Assembly (NCBI GenBank): GCA_035551475.1
Contig: DASZMX010000082.1
Location: 62,001-126,000, forward strand
DNA from: DASZMX01 sp035551475
Lineage (GTDB): Bacteria; Verrucomicrobiota; Verrucomicrobiia; Limisphaerales; Palsa-1400
Direction: 5' to 3'
DNA length: 64,000 nt
Shown here: piece by piece, positions 9,863 to 17,673 of the stretch
Position numbering within the stretch: position 1 is the first letter of the stretch
Layout: each line of letters starts with the position of its first letter
Translations under genes and position numbers: made by a program
Notes under the pieces: generated by a model
Databases searched by the model: none
What the model saw: the letters and a program-made list of their open reading frames with translations, nothing else
Told to the model about the DNA's origin: nothing

Positions 9863-9920
9863 ATTGCTACTTGTTTGGTTTGGAATGTCAACCCTGTAAC
9901 AGGGTTATATTCCCTGTTAC
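9863..9920 (-). promoter_or_regulatory. Putative promoter and operator of the methyltransferase gene
   Basis: Read on the minus strand, a nearly perfect palindrome AACCCTGTTACAGGGTT (9906-9890) is preceded by another half-site GTAACAGGG (9920-9912). A TTGACA (9891-9886) overlaps the palindrome edge and a weak -10 (TAGCAA-like) lies about 16-17 bp further, just before the ATG at 9856. Such half-site repeats are typical operators; binding by the N-terminal domain of the methyltransferase is my inference. Confidence 0.45.
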
Positions 9921-9925
9921 ATTCC

Positions 9926-10657
9926 TTAATACTTCAGGATGCGGGCGAGGAAATCGCGGGTTTGCGGGTGGGCGGGATGTTCGAAGAAGGCGTGGGCGGG
10001 GCCGGATTCGAGGATGCGTCCGTCGGCGAGGAAGGCGAGTTGGCCGCCGAGTTGGCGCGCGAAACCCATTTCGTGGGTGACGAGGACGAAGCTGCGGCCT
10101 TCGTCGCGCAATTCCTTGATGACATCAAGAACTTCGGCGGTCATCTCGGGGTCGAGGGCCGAGGTGGGTTCGTCGAAGAGGAGAAGGCGGGGCTTGATGG
10201 AAATGGCGCGAGCGATGGCGACGCGCTGACGTTGGCCGCCGGAAAGCTCGGCGGGTTTTTTATGGGCGTGTTTCTCGAGACGAAATCGGGTGAGAAGCTG
10301 GCGGGCGGTGGCTTCGGCTTCCGCAGGGTCGCGCTGGTGCGCCTTTTCGAGCGGGAGAGTGATGTTTTGCAAGGCGCTCAGGTGCGGAAAAAGATTAAAC
10401 GCCTGAAAAACAGTGCCGATGGTGCGGCGATGGCGCAGCAATGCTTCCTCGGTAAAATGGACTTTTTCGCCTTCCAATTCCACGGCGCCGCTGTCGGGAT
10501 ATTCGAGGCCGCCAAGGATGCGGAGGAGCGTGGATTTGCCGCCGCCAGAGGGGCCAATGAGCACGAGCGTGGGAGCGTTTTCGAGCGCAAAAGAAACATC
10601 ATCGAGCGCGCGATGGCCGGGAAAGGACTTGATGAGATGGCTGACGCGCAGGTTCAT
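9926..10657 (-). CDS. Polar amino-acid ABC transporter, ATP-binding protein
   Basis: A 243-residue GlnQ/HisP-type ATPase. Walker A is GPSGGGKST (35-43), the signature is LSGGQRQR, Walker B is LLLFDEP, and the switch His is in VTHEMGFA. The sequence FARQLGGQLAFLADGRILE and the full length are typical of polar amino-acid importers. It is the third gene of a substrate-binding protein-permease-ATPase operon and overlaps the permease by 4 bp, implying translational coupling. It powers import at the inner membrane. Confidence 0.9.
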   Translation of the reverse strand: MNLRVSHLIKSFPGHRALDDVSFALENAPTLVLIGPSGGGKSTLLRILGGLEYPDSGAVELEGEKVHFTEEALLRHRRTIGTVFQAFNLFPHLSALQNITLPLEKAHQRDPAEAEATARQLLTRFRLEKHAHKKPAELSGGQRQRVAIARAISIKPRLLLFDEPTSALDPEMTAEVLDVIKELRDEGRSFVLVTHEMGFARQLGGQLAFLADGRILESGPAHAFFEHPAHPQTRDFLARILKY

Positions 10658-11454
10658 GTGTCGAACTTGTGGCGCCGTTCCAGATGCCGCGTCCAGAGGG
10701 AAATGGGCAGCGTCAAGATGAGGTATCCCAGCGCAAGGGGCAGATAGGCTTCGAGCGTGCGATAGGTCAGGGCGTTGACGGATTCAGCCTGCCACGTGAA
10801 TTCGCTCACGCCAATAATGGACAGGAGCGAGGAATCCTTGACGAGCGAAACAAATTGGCCGGCGAGCGGGGGGAGAATTTGGCGGATGGCTTGGGGAAAA
10901 ATAACATAACGATAGGTTTGCGCGCCGGTCAGGCCGATGGCCCGCGCGGATTCCAGTTGCGATTTGCCGATGCTTTCAATGCCGGCGCGAATGATCTCGG
11001 TGATATAGGCGCCGCTGAAAAAAGAGAGGATCAAGACGCCGGCGGCGTAACGGTTTTGCAGGCCGAAGGCGTCGGCGACCACGTAGAAAAAAATCAGGAT
11101 CTGCGCCAGGAGCGGCGTGCCGCGAATGACCTCCACGTATATTTTACTGAGGTAACGCAGGACGAGAACGGGGCTGCGCTGGGCGAGGGCGCCCAGCAAA
11201 CCGATCATGGCGCTGAGAACCAGGGCGATGGCGGAGAGCGCCACGGTGATGCCCCAGCCTTTGGCCAGTTTCCAGCGGTAAGCGGCGATGGCGCCCCAGT
11301 CGAGATGAAAAGCCAGGCTGGCGAAGGCGAAGTAAAAAATCAACGCGACGAGGAAAAGGGCGAGGCAAAAATTAAGCGCCTTGAGGGACGCCGCTGGCGG
11401 CGGGGCGCCGGGATCGTTGGACGCGGTAAAGTATGTCCGCCAGCTCACTGTCAA
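10654..11454 (-). CDS. Polar amino-acid ABC transporter permease
   Basis: A 266-residue membrane protein with at least five hydrophobic segments. The EAA-type loop is ARAIGLTGAQTYRYVIFPQA, typical of the HisM/GlnP permease family. The middle region VIRGTPLLAQILIFFYV is the family hallmark. Its start overlaps the end of the binding-protein gene (ATGA-type, 4 bp) and its end overlaps the ATPase gene, so all three form one operon. Confidence 0.9.
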   Translation of the reverse strand: MTVSWRTYFTASNDPGAPPPAASLKALNFCLALFLVALIFYFAFASLAFHLDWGAIAAYRWKLAKGWGITVALSAIALVLSAMIGLLGALAQRSPVLVLRYLSKIYVEVIRGTPLLAQILIFFYVVADAFGLQNRYAAGVLILSFFSGAYITEIIRAGIESIGKSQLESARAIGLTGAQTYRYVIFPQAIRQILPPLAGQFVSLVKDSSLLSIIGVSEFTWQAESVNALTYRTLEAYLPLALGYLILTLPISLWTRHLERRHKFDT

Positions 11455-12236
11455 AAGTAAAACGGATAACCCAATTTTCGAAAAGCCTCTTTTTGCTCCT
11501 TCAGATAGCGGTCGCCCAACTGCTCAAAGCCCCCTTGGTCGCGGAAATTTTTTAGGAACTGATTCACTTGCTGGAGCAAGGCGGCGTCGGATTGGCGCAA
11601 GCCGACGGCCCACGTTTCCTGCTGGAATGGCTTCAAGATGGCGCGAGTGGCGTCCTGATGCCGGCTCCAGTTTTCGTAGGTGGAGATTTGGTCGTAGATG
11701 AAAGCGTCGGCCTTGCCTTGCAAGACTTCCAGCACGCAGGCGTCTTCCTTGTCAAGCACCAGGACGCGCGCCTGCTGGATATGGCCTTCTGTGTAGAGAT
11801 GGCCGGTGGTGCCTTTCTTGACGACAATGGTGCGGGCCGGCGTGTCGAGGTTGGAGATGGACTCGATTGCGGAATTCTTTCCGACAAGGAGGCAGAGGCC
11901 GGTGGTCAAATAAGGATCGGAAAACGCAATGGCCTTGGCCCGTTCGGGCGTGGCGGTCATCGACGAAATAATCACGTCGATCTTGTGGGTTTGCAGCGAG
12001 GGGATAAGGCCGTCGAAGGGAATGTTTTCAATTTCAACGTCGCGCCCCAGAAATTTGCCCAGCGCCTGCGCGAGATCGACGCTGACGCCGCTGGGATGGC
12101 CGTCGTGATCGGTCATCTCGAAGGGCGGATACGCGAGTTCCATGCCGACGACTAAGTGGTGGGACGCGGGGCCGCAGCCGGTGAACAGCGACGCGAGCGC
12201 CAGCCAGAGGATCAGCGTGAATTTTTTCGCGTCCAC
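11451..12236 (-). CDS. Amino-acid ABC transporter substrate-binding lipoprotein
   Basis: A 261-residue protein with a lipoprotein signal ending in the lipobox LFTGC (Cys about 21) and a type II periplasmic binding fold: VGMELAYPPFEMTDHDGHP, then the characteristic DVIISSMTATPERAKAIAFSDPY. This fold delivers polar amino acids to the permease. The exact ligand cannot be read from sequence. Its start lies inside the end of the upstream methyltransferase gene (25 bp overlap), which suggests coupling or at least cotranscription. Confidence 0.9.
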   Translation of the reverse strand: MDAKKFTLILWLALASLFTGCGPASHHLVVGMELAYPPFEMTDHDGHPSGVSVDLAQALGKFLGRDVEIENIPFDGLIPSLQTHKIDVIISSMTATPERAKAIAFSDPYLTTGLCLLVGKNSAIESISNLDTPARTIVVKKGTTGHLYTEGHIQQARVLVLDKEDACVLEVLQGKADAFIYDQISTYENWSRHQDATRAILKPFQQETWAVGLRQSDAALLQQVNQFLKNFRDQGGFEQLGDRYLKEQKEAFRKLGYPFYF

Positions 12237-12943
12237 AAAGTTGCTTCAGAAATGCCGAGTTGATATTTGCGGGCGTGTTCGCGGATGACGAATGGAACAT
12301 CGAGGCGCCGCACGAATTTAAAATGCGGCGCCAGAATCTGGCGCAGGGCGTCGAAGGTGCGGACGCCGCCGCGGCCGCCCAGCCAATGCCGGCGCGGCGT
12401 GTAGGCTTCGAGCCAGGTGTAAGGAGAGGCGATGATGAGCTGGCCGCTCGGGGCGACCAGGCGCGGAAGTTGTTGCAGGCAGCGGCGCGGATCCGGCAGT
12501 CTGTCAATCAAATTAGCCATAAGGACCACATCGAAGACGCCGAGTTCCGCGGGCAATTTCATGGCGTCGCCCACGGCGAATTGGACGCGGTCGCGTTTGA
12601 GGCCTCGCGGCGCGCGCGCGACGGCGGTTTTCGTGATGTCGCCCTCGACCGCGTAGGAGAATTTCAGCGAGCCGCGGTCGCGGATTTTTTTGGCGGCGGC
12701 GATAAAAGCGGCGGAGTTGTCAATCGCGACGACTTCGCGGCAGCGTCGCGCCAGCTCAAATGCGCTGCGCCCCACGGCGCACCCGAGGTCGAGGGCGCGG
12801 GCGTCGCGGGGCAGGCGCGCGGGATCGACCGTCTCGGTGACACAGCGGACGGGGAAATCCAGTTCGCGCGAAACCGGCGGGCCGTAGTGGAACAGCAAAT
12901 ATTCCGAGAGAGCCTTGGCCGATTCGTAAAAGTTGGCGGCCAT
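12212..12943 (-). CDS. OvoA C-terminal-type methyltransferase (putative 4-mercaptohistidine N1-methyltransferase)
   Basis: A 243-residue class I AdoMet methyltransferase. The beginning FYESAKALSEYLLFHYG and motif I ALDLGCAVGRSAFELAR resemble the C-terminal half of OvoA, which N-methylates 4-mercaptohistidine to give ovothiol. It stands alone here; the sulfoxide synthase half (DinB plus FGE-sulfatase domain) is not in the window. Either that enzyme is encoded elsewhere or this protein methylates another imidazole or related substrate. It overlaps the amino-acid binding-protein gene, and an importer for a polar amino acid downstream is a suggestive neighbour. Confidence 0.7.
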   Translation of the reverse strand: MAANFYESAKALSEYLLFHYGPPVSRELDFPVRCVTETVDPARLPRDARALDLGCAVGRSAFELARRCREVVAIDNSAAFIAAAKKIRDRGSLKFSYAVEGDITKTAVARAPRGLKRDRVQFAVGDAMKLPAELGVFDVVLMANLIDRLPDPRRCLQQLPRLVAPSGQLIIASPYTWLEAYTPRRHWLGGRGGVRTFDALRQILAPHFKFVRRLDVPFVIREHARKYQLGISEATLWTRKNSR

Positions 12944-12948
12944 GCGTG

Positions 12949-14097
12949 TTAGCTTGACAAAAGCTGGCGCAAATAAGCCGAGGGCTGGAAATTCTCGATC
13001 ACGATTTCGCGCCGCCCATCGCGCAGCATGCGGGCCTGAGTAACGCGCACGGCGGGGGTTTTCGTGGGGGAAAAGAGAATGTCGTCGTGGGTGGCGTTTT
13101 TGGCGCTGGCGAATTTGTCGGGGGTGAGATGGCCGCCGAGATGATCGCTGCGGCCCGTGGCGACGTGCAGGGTGCCGAGGATTTTCTCGTCCTGAATGTC
13201 GCGCCCGGACGGCGGCAACTCCTGGGTGCCAAAACCGAGTTCGCCGATTTCGCCGGTGGCGGGATCGGATTGCAATTTGCGCAGATGCTCGTCGATGGTT
13301 TGCTGGCGGCCTTGCAGCAGCGTGGCCTGGCGGACGCGCCCGCCGGAGACGTCCAGCAGGCCGATGGTGCCGTCTTCGTAGCAGAGGGGGAACTGGCCTT
13401 CGGCGGACGTGGGCACAAAATAGACTTCACCGGCTGGCAGGTTGGCGACGTCCGGCTTCGAGCCGCGGCACAGGCCGTGGCTTTTTTGCGCCTCCTGGCG
13501 CCCGCATTGGAGTGTCAATAAATATTTCTTGCCCGCCACTTCAAAATCGATTTCAAACGCATCCGCGCGGGTCAAGCCCTGGCGCAGTTTCTCCGCTTGG
13601 CGGCTGACCTCGTTGTAATCGACCGCCAGGCCGGTGCGGAGAATGATGTCGTTCAAGCCATGCAAGGTCGCGCCGCGGAAGCCGAAGCGTTTGGCAAAAG
13701 CGGTCAGAGGCGCGGTGGCGGAATAGGTGGAAAGGCAGAGGATGATATTGTAATGGGGATAAATGTCCTTCTCGAAGGAAAGCTCGCGGCCGGTGGGATC
13801 GAAGCACGTGGGTGGAAGGTCGAGATTGCTGCCGCCGGTTGCTTGATAGGCGTAAAGGTCGCCACCCTGCCATTGCAATTCCGCAAGGCCGCCGTTTTTC
13901 AGCCCCTGATAAAAAACTTCATACGCCAGGCGTTGGATGGTCAGTTCCGGCTTTTTGAGGAAGGCGAAATCCTGAATGTCGCGCGGCTGCGGGAGGTCGA
14001 TCAGGAGGCAGACGCGCTCGCCCGGTTGAGGCTCAAAGACGGTGCGGAGCAGCCGGGTCAAACTGAAAGGCGGAAAGTTCTGGCTCATACCGCGCAA
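12949..14097 (-). CDS. M29-like aminopeptidase family protein
   Basis: A 382-residue protein. Its C-terminal half matches thermophilic aminopeptidase (M29) motifs: LPAGEVYFVP (a metal-binding Glu), GEIGELGFG (second Glu), LGTLHVATGRSD (His) and THDDILF (His and Asp). These residues hold a two-metal centre in the family. The N-terminal half is less familiar but contains the family-style nucleotide-like fold start. A second ATG three codons inside (14088, MSQNFPPF) is an equally likely start. It lies 5 bp upstream of the OvoA-like methyltransferase, so probably one operon. Confidence 0.7.
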   Translation of the reverse strand: MRGMSQNFPPFSLTRLLRTVFEPQPGERVCLLIDLPQPRDIQDFAFLKKPELTIQRLAYEVFYQGLKNGGLAELQWQGGDLYAYQATGGSNLDLPPTCFDPTGRELSFEKDIYPHYNIILCLSTYSATAPLTAFAKRFGFRGATLHGLNDIILRTGLAVDYNEVSRQAEKLRQGLTRADAFEIDFEVAGKKYLLTLQCGRQEAQKSHGLCRGSKPDVANLPAGEVYFVPTSAEGQFPLCYEDGTIGLLDVSGGRVRQATLLQGRQQTIDEHLRKLQSDPATGEIGELGFGTQELPPSGRDIQDEKILGTLHVATGRSDHLGGHLTPDKFASAKNATHDDILFSPTKTPAVRVTQARMLRDGRREIVIENFQPSAYLRQLLSS

Positions 14098-14112
14098 GGT
14101 AGCATGGCGGAG

Positions 14113-15084
14113 TCAAGGTTGTCCAACGCTGTAGGAGAAGCGGTCCATCACCCGGTAGCGGTTGGGGGCGACGCGCCCTTTGAACGTGATGGTCGCCGTG
14201 CGGCCTCTGATCTCGATGACAATGTAGCCGTAGGTGTGGTCAATATGTTTGACTTGCGTGAGGCGCCAATAGGTGTTGTTCCCCGCATAAGGTCCGCCGT
14301 GATAAAAGGGCGCGCCGGCCGTGCCCGCCGTAAACTGGTGCATCTCCGGCCCGGCTTCGCCTTGGGCGCGAGTGACTTTCATATGGTCATAGAAATGATC
14401 GTGCCCGCAAAAATAGACTCGCGAACCGGCGCGGATGAGGCTTTCCCACACGGCGTCGCGCATGTCGGGATGGGCGTCGAGCGTGTCTTTATGCAGACCA
14501 TCCATGAAGGCCGGTTCATGGCCATACACGAAGATGAAAGGCGCCGGATGGTCGCGCAGGGTTTGATCCAGCCACGTTTGGTCAATCATTTCCCGTCCGG
14601 ATTGATATTGGTCCACCCCAATGCACAGGACGGGCCCAATCTGTTTGAAAAAAGTGAGGTTTTTCTGGGCGGCTGGGCCGTTGTCGGGCAACGCGTAGGG
14701 GCCCGAGAAAACCTTGTCCCAAACTTCCGCGGACGTGGGGCAGGCCAGCTCATGGTTGCCGCGCGTGGGCAGAACGGCAAGGCCGCGATCATAAAGCGGT
14801 TGATACACGGAGCGCCAGGTGCGCAACTCGCTTTCGAACAGGGCGGCATCGCGATTGGTCAAGTTCATCAAGTCGCCGGTCCACAGCAGGGCTTGGGCTT
14901 TCTCGCGCAGGACCGCGCGGCAAATTTCCGGATTGATCACCATGTTCAGGCCATTGGTGTCCTCGGGGCGCGGCTTGGACTCGGCCCGGCCATCCCCCGC
15001 CACGATGATGCGCAGCGGCGTGGCGCATCCTGTCAACCACAAGGCCAAAACGGCGGCAAACAGGGCGGGCGAGACTCGATTCAT
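14113..15084 (-). CDS. Metallophosphoesterase-family lipoprotein
   Basis: A 323-residue protein. The start at 15084 gives a lipoprotein signal with lipobox LTGC (Cys about 19). Calcineurin-like phosphoesterase motifs follow: GDGRAES, WTGDLMN, PTRGNHE, VYGHEPAF and CGHDHFYDH. It is probably a periplasmic or outer-membrane-anchored hydrolase of phosphoesters; the substrate is unknown. The frame is open far upstream but that part overlaps the divergent response-regulator gene, so it is not coding. Confidence 0.85.
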   Translation of the reverse strand: MNRVSPALFAAVLALWLTGCATPLRIIVAGDGRAESKPRPEDTNGLNMVINPEICRAVLREKAQALLWTGDLMNLTNRDAALFESELRTWRSVYQPLYDRGLAVLPTRGNHELACPTSAEVWDKVFSGPYALPDNGPAAQKNLTFFKQIGPVLCIGVDQYQSGREMIDQTWLDQTLRDHPAPFIFVYGHEPAFMDGLHKDTLDAHPDMRDAVWESLIRAGSRVYFCGHDHFYDHMKVTRAQGEAGPEMHQFTAGTAGAPFYHGGPYAGNNTYWRLTQVKHIDHTYGYIVIEIRGRTATITFKGRVAPNRYRVMDRFSYSVGQP

Positions 15085-15177
15085 GTGGTTGATGTAGCAC
15101 GGGTTACGGGGGGGTGTAAAGCTGGCCGATTTTTCGGACGATAACCGTAGGGACGGACAGTCGTAACCCATAACAAC

Positions 15178-16590
15178 TTGAGTCCTGAAAAAAAGACGGC
15201 GCTGCTGATCGATCCTGAGACAGCCGATCGCATGGACCTGGCGCACTGGCTGCGCGAGGCGGGCTGGCGCGTGCTCGAGGCGGCCGACGGCGAAACCGGC
15301 CTCGCTTGGGCGGTGCGGCACAAGCCCGACCTGGTTTTTTGCGATGTCCATGTGCCCGGCTGCAACGGCTTCCAGCTGTGCCGCACCTTGCGCGCCGAGG
15401 CGGCGGGCTTGCCAAACGTGCGTTTGATCCTGACGACCGGCAGCGATTATGAAACCCATCGGGAGGCGGCGGCGCAGGCGGGCGCGGACGATTATTTTGT
15501 CAAACCTATTGTTAAGCCGGAGCTGATTCATTTTCTCACCCAGGTGCATCGCGAGGGCTCTGTCACCGAGATTTTGCGCGCGGCCTCGCGCGGCCGCCGC
15601 CGGGAGCCGGCCGGCGATGTCAAACAAATGTTGGCGGAGAAGATTCCCGCCGGCGCGCTGACCCTGCGGTTTTGGGGCGTGCGCGGCTCGGTGCCCACGC
15701 CTGGGCCGTCCACGGTGCATTACGGCGGGAACACCTCGTGCGTCGAAGTGCGGGCGGACGGCCAATTGCTCGTGCTCGACGCGGGCACGGGCATTCGCGA
15801 ATTGGGCCTGAGCCTCGGACGTGAATTTCCCGACCAACCGTTGTCGCTTTCGCTGCTCATCAGCCACACGCATTGGGACCACATTCAGGGCCTGCCTTTT
15901 TTTAATCCGCTCTACAACGCCCGCCATCGCGTGCGAATTTTTGGATGCGAAGGAGCGCGGGAAGGTCTGCTGAAAACGCTTTCGAGCCAGATGGAAAGCC
16001 CCTTTTTTCCGGTGGGCTGGCAAAGCCTGCCCAGCCGCATCGAGATCGAGGAGGTCAAGGAATCGAAGTTCCAGATTGGCGCGGTGAGTGTCGAGACGAT
16101 TTACCTGAATCATCCGGGCGTGTGCCTGGGCTACCGCATCCGCGGCTCCGGCGGTTCCGTCGCATATCTGCCGGACCACGAGCCGTTCCAGCGCTACAAA
16201 TTTCATTCCAGCGATTCCGGGTTAAGCGCCTCGGCGGAGTTCCTGCAATTCGCGCGGCGCCAGGACCAGAAGCTCGCCGATTTCGTGCGCGACGTGGATG
16301 TGTTGATCCTCGACGCGCAATACGACGCCACCGAATACCAGACGCGCGTGGGCTGGGGGCATGGCTGCGTGGACGATGTCGTGGCGCTGGCGCTAAATGC
16401 CAATGCGAAACGCCTTTGCTTGTTTCATCACGATCCGACCCATGACGACGAAAAGATTTCCCAGATGACCCAATGGGCGCGGGATTTCGTGGCCGCCTTG
16501 GGCGAGCCGCTGGAAGTGGACGCCGCGCGGGAAGGTTTGGAAATCCGCCTGGGCCGCGAAGCCATCGAAGCGGCGTCCGCGGCAGCCTGA
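15178..16590 (+). CDS. Response-regulator receiver domain fused to metallo-beta-lactamase-fold hydrolase
   Basis: A 470-residue protein. Residues 7-125 form a receiver domain with phospho-acceptor D56 (CDVHVPG) and conserved Lys in YFVKP (about 109). Residues 160-450 are a metallo-beta-lactamase domain that begins RFWGVRGSVPTPGP and holds the metal motif HTHWDH (230-235), with further ligands in DHEPF, LILDAQY and FHHDPTHDD. Phosphorylation may control the hydrolase; its substrate is unknown, though nucleic acid or cyclic phosphodiester hydrolysis occurs in the wider family. TTG at 15178 is used because no ATG precedes the receiver and an ATG at 15232 would cut off its acidic pocket. Confidence 0.8.
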   Translation: MSPEKKTALLIDPETADRMDLAHWLREAGWRVLEAADGETGLAWAVRHKPDLVFCDVHVPGCNGFQLCRTLRAEAAGLPNVRLILTTGSDYETHREAAAQAGADDYFVKPIVKPELIHFLTQVHREGSVTEILRAASRGRRREPAGDVKQMLAEKIPAGALTLRFWGVRGSVPTPGPSTVHYGGNTSCVEVRADGQLLVLDAGTGIRELGLSLGREFPDQPLSLSLLISHTHWDHIQGLPFFNPLYNARHRVRIFGCEGAREGLLKTLSSQMESPFFPVGWQSLPSRIEIEEVKESKFQIGAVSVETIYLNHPGVCLGYRIRGSGGSVAYLPDHEPFQRYKFHSSDSGLSASAEFLQFARRQDQKLADFVRDVDVLILDAQYDATEYQTRVGWGHGCVDDVVALALNANAKRLCLFHHDPTHDDEKISQMTQWARDFVAALGEPLEVDAAREGLEIRLGREAIEAASAAA

Positions 16591-17535
16591 TCAAAGCGCG
16601 GCGAAGGTCTGCTCGAGGAATTCGCGATTGCGCTGCACCGCCATGGTCACTTGCTCGGCTTTTTTGCCCCCGGCGCATTCCAGGAACACCGGCCCCACGA
16701 AACCGGCGTCGCGCAACGCCGCAAAGACCGCGTGGAAATTCACCTTGCCGCGTCCCAATTGGATGAAGACATCGCCTTTGGGCGCGGCGCAATCCTTGGC
16801 GCAAAAGCCCGTGACGTGGTTGATGATGGGCTTCAGTTCCTCGAGCGGATCCTTGCCGGTGTAGTAAATAATATTTCCGGCGTCGTACCAGATTTTGAAA
16901 TTCGGGCGTCCGACTTTTTTGAGGCAATCGAGAATCTCGGACGAAGCGCCGCTGCTGCCGCCGTGCGGCTTGATGACTAATTTCAGGCTGCGTTCCTGCG
17001 CGTAATCGGCGGCGTCAGCCATCACTTTGCAGTAAGTCTCGTACTGCGCCTGGTCATCCACGCCGAAGGTGAGCAGGTATTGCAGGCCCAGGGTTTGCGC
17101 ATGGTCGATTTGCGTGCGGACATCCTTGATGCCGTCCTCGACGCTGCCATCCACCTTGGCGCTGAGGGCCGCCATCGTGGCGACGAGGCCGGAAACGGAA
17201 ATCTTTTGCTTGAGCGTGGCGATATATTCGTCGGTGGCATGAGCGGCGATGAACGGCTCCCCCGCCGCGCGTGTCAATAATCCGATCATTTTGAAGCCCG
17301 CCTGCTTCATGCCTTGCAGCGCGACGTCGAAGCCCCAATTCGTGGGCTGCGGCGTGGTCAGGGGCTGCGGCGTGTCGCCCGGTTTTTGCATCCAGGGGCG
17401 ATTGAAACAGCCCACCGGCCAATGCACGCTGGCGGCGGACAAATCAAAGGCGCCGGCGCCTGCGGCGGCGGCGGCGAGGAGCGTGGTCTTCAAAGCGGCG
17501 CGTCGGGAAAGGCGGACAGGGTGGATCGTCGTCAT
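16591..17535 (-). CDS. Sugar phosphate isomerase/epimerase-like TIM-barrel protein, Tat-exported
   Basis: A 314-residue protein. The N-terminus LSRRAALKTTLLAAAAAGAG is a twin-arginine signal, so it is probably exported folded. The rest has the xylose isomerase-like TIM-barrel pattern: KLVIKPHGGSSG, KIWYDAGNIIYY and the final VFLECAGGK. Members bind a divalent metal and isomerise or epimerise sugars; several homologues act in inositol or oxidised-sugar breakdown. Start 17535 was chosen because the Tat signal follows at once. Its stop directly abuts that of the convergent receiver fusion. Confidence 0.8.
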   Translation of the reverse strand: MTTIHPVRLSRRAALKTTLLAAAAAGAGAFDLSAASVHWPVGCFNRPWMQKPGDTPQPLTTPQPTNWGFDVALQGMKQAGFKMIGLLTRAAGEPFIAAHATDEYIATLKQKISVSGLVATMAALSAKVDGSVEDGIKDVRTQIDHAQTLGLQYLLTFGVDDQAQYETYCKVMADAADYAQERSLKLVIKPHGGSSGASSEILDCLKKVGRPNFKIWYDAGNIIYYTGKDPLEELKPIINHVTGFCAKDCAAPKGDVFIQLGRGKVNFHAVFAALRDAGFVGPVFLECAGGKKAEQVTMAVQRNREFLEQTFAAL

Positions 17536-17673
17536 GATGGTGGCGCAAAATAAGGCGGGCGGCAGGGCGGCGGCAAGCAAAACCGGGCCGCTTTTCTCCT
17601 TGCAAAGGGCTGGTTGCGCCTTAGCCTTTTGGCCAAAACCGCAAGAACGCCGTCGCGCACCAAAGAAAATTTC

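Noticed and set aside
13597..15144. A 515-codon plus-strand open frame.
   Set aside because: It is antisense to the M29-like peptidase and phosphoesterase genes and results from high GC content without stop codons.
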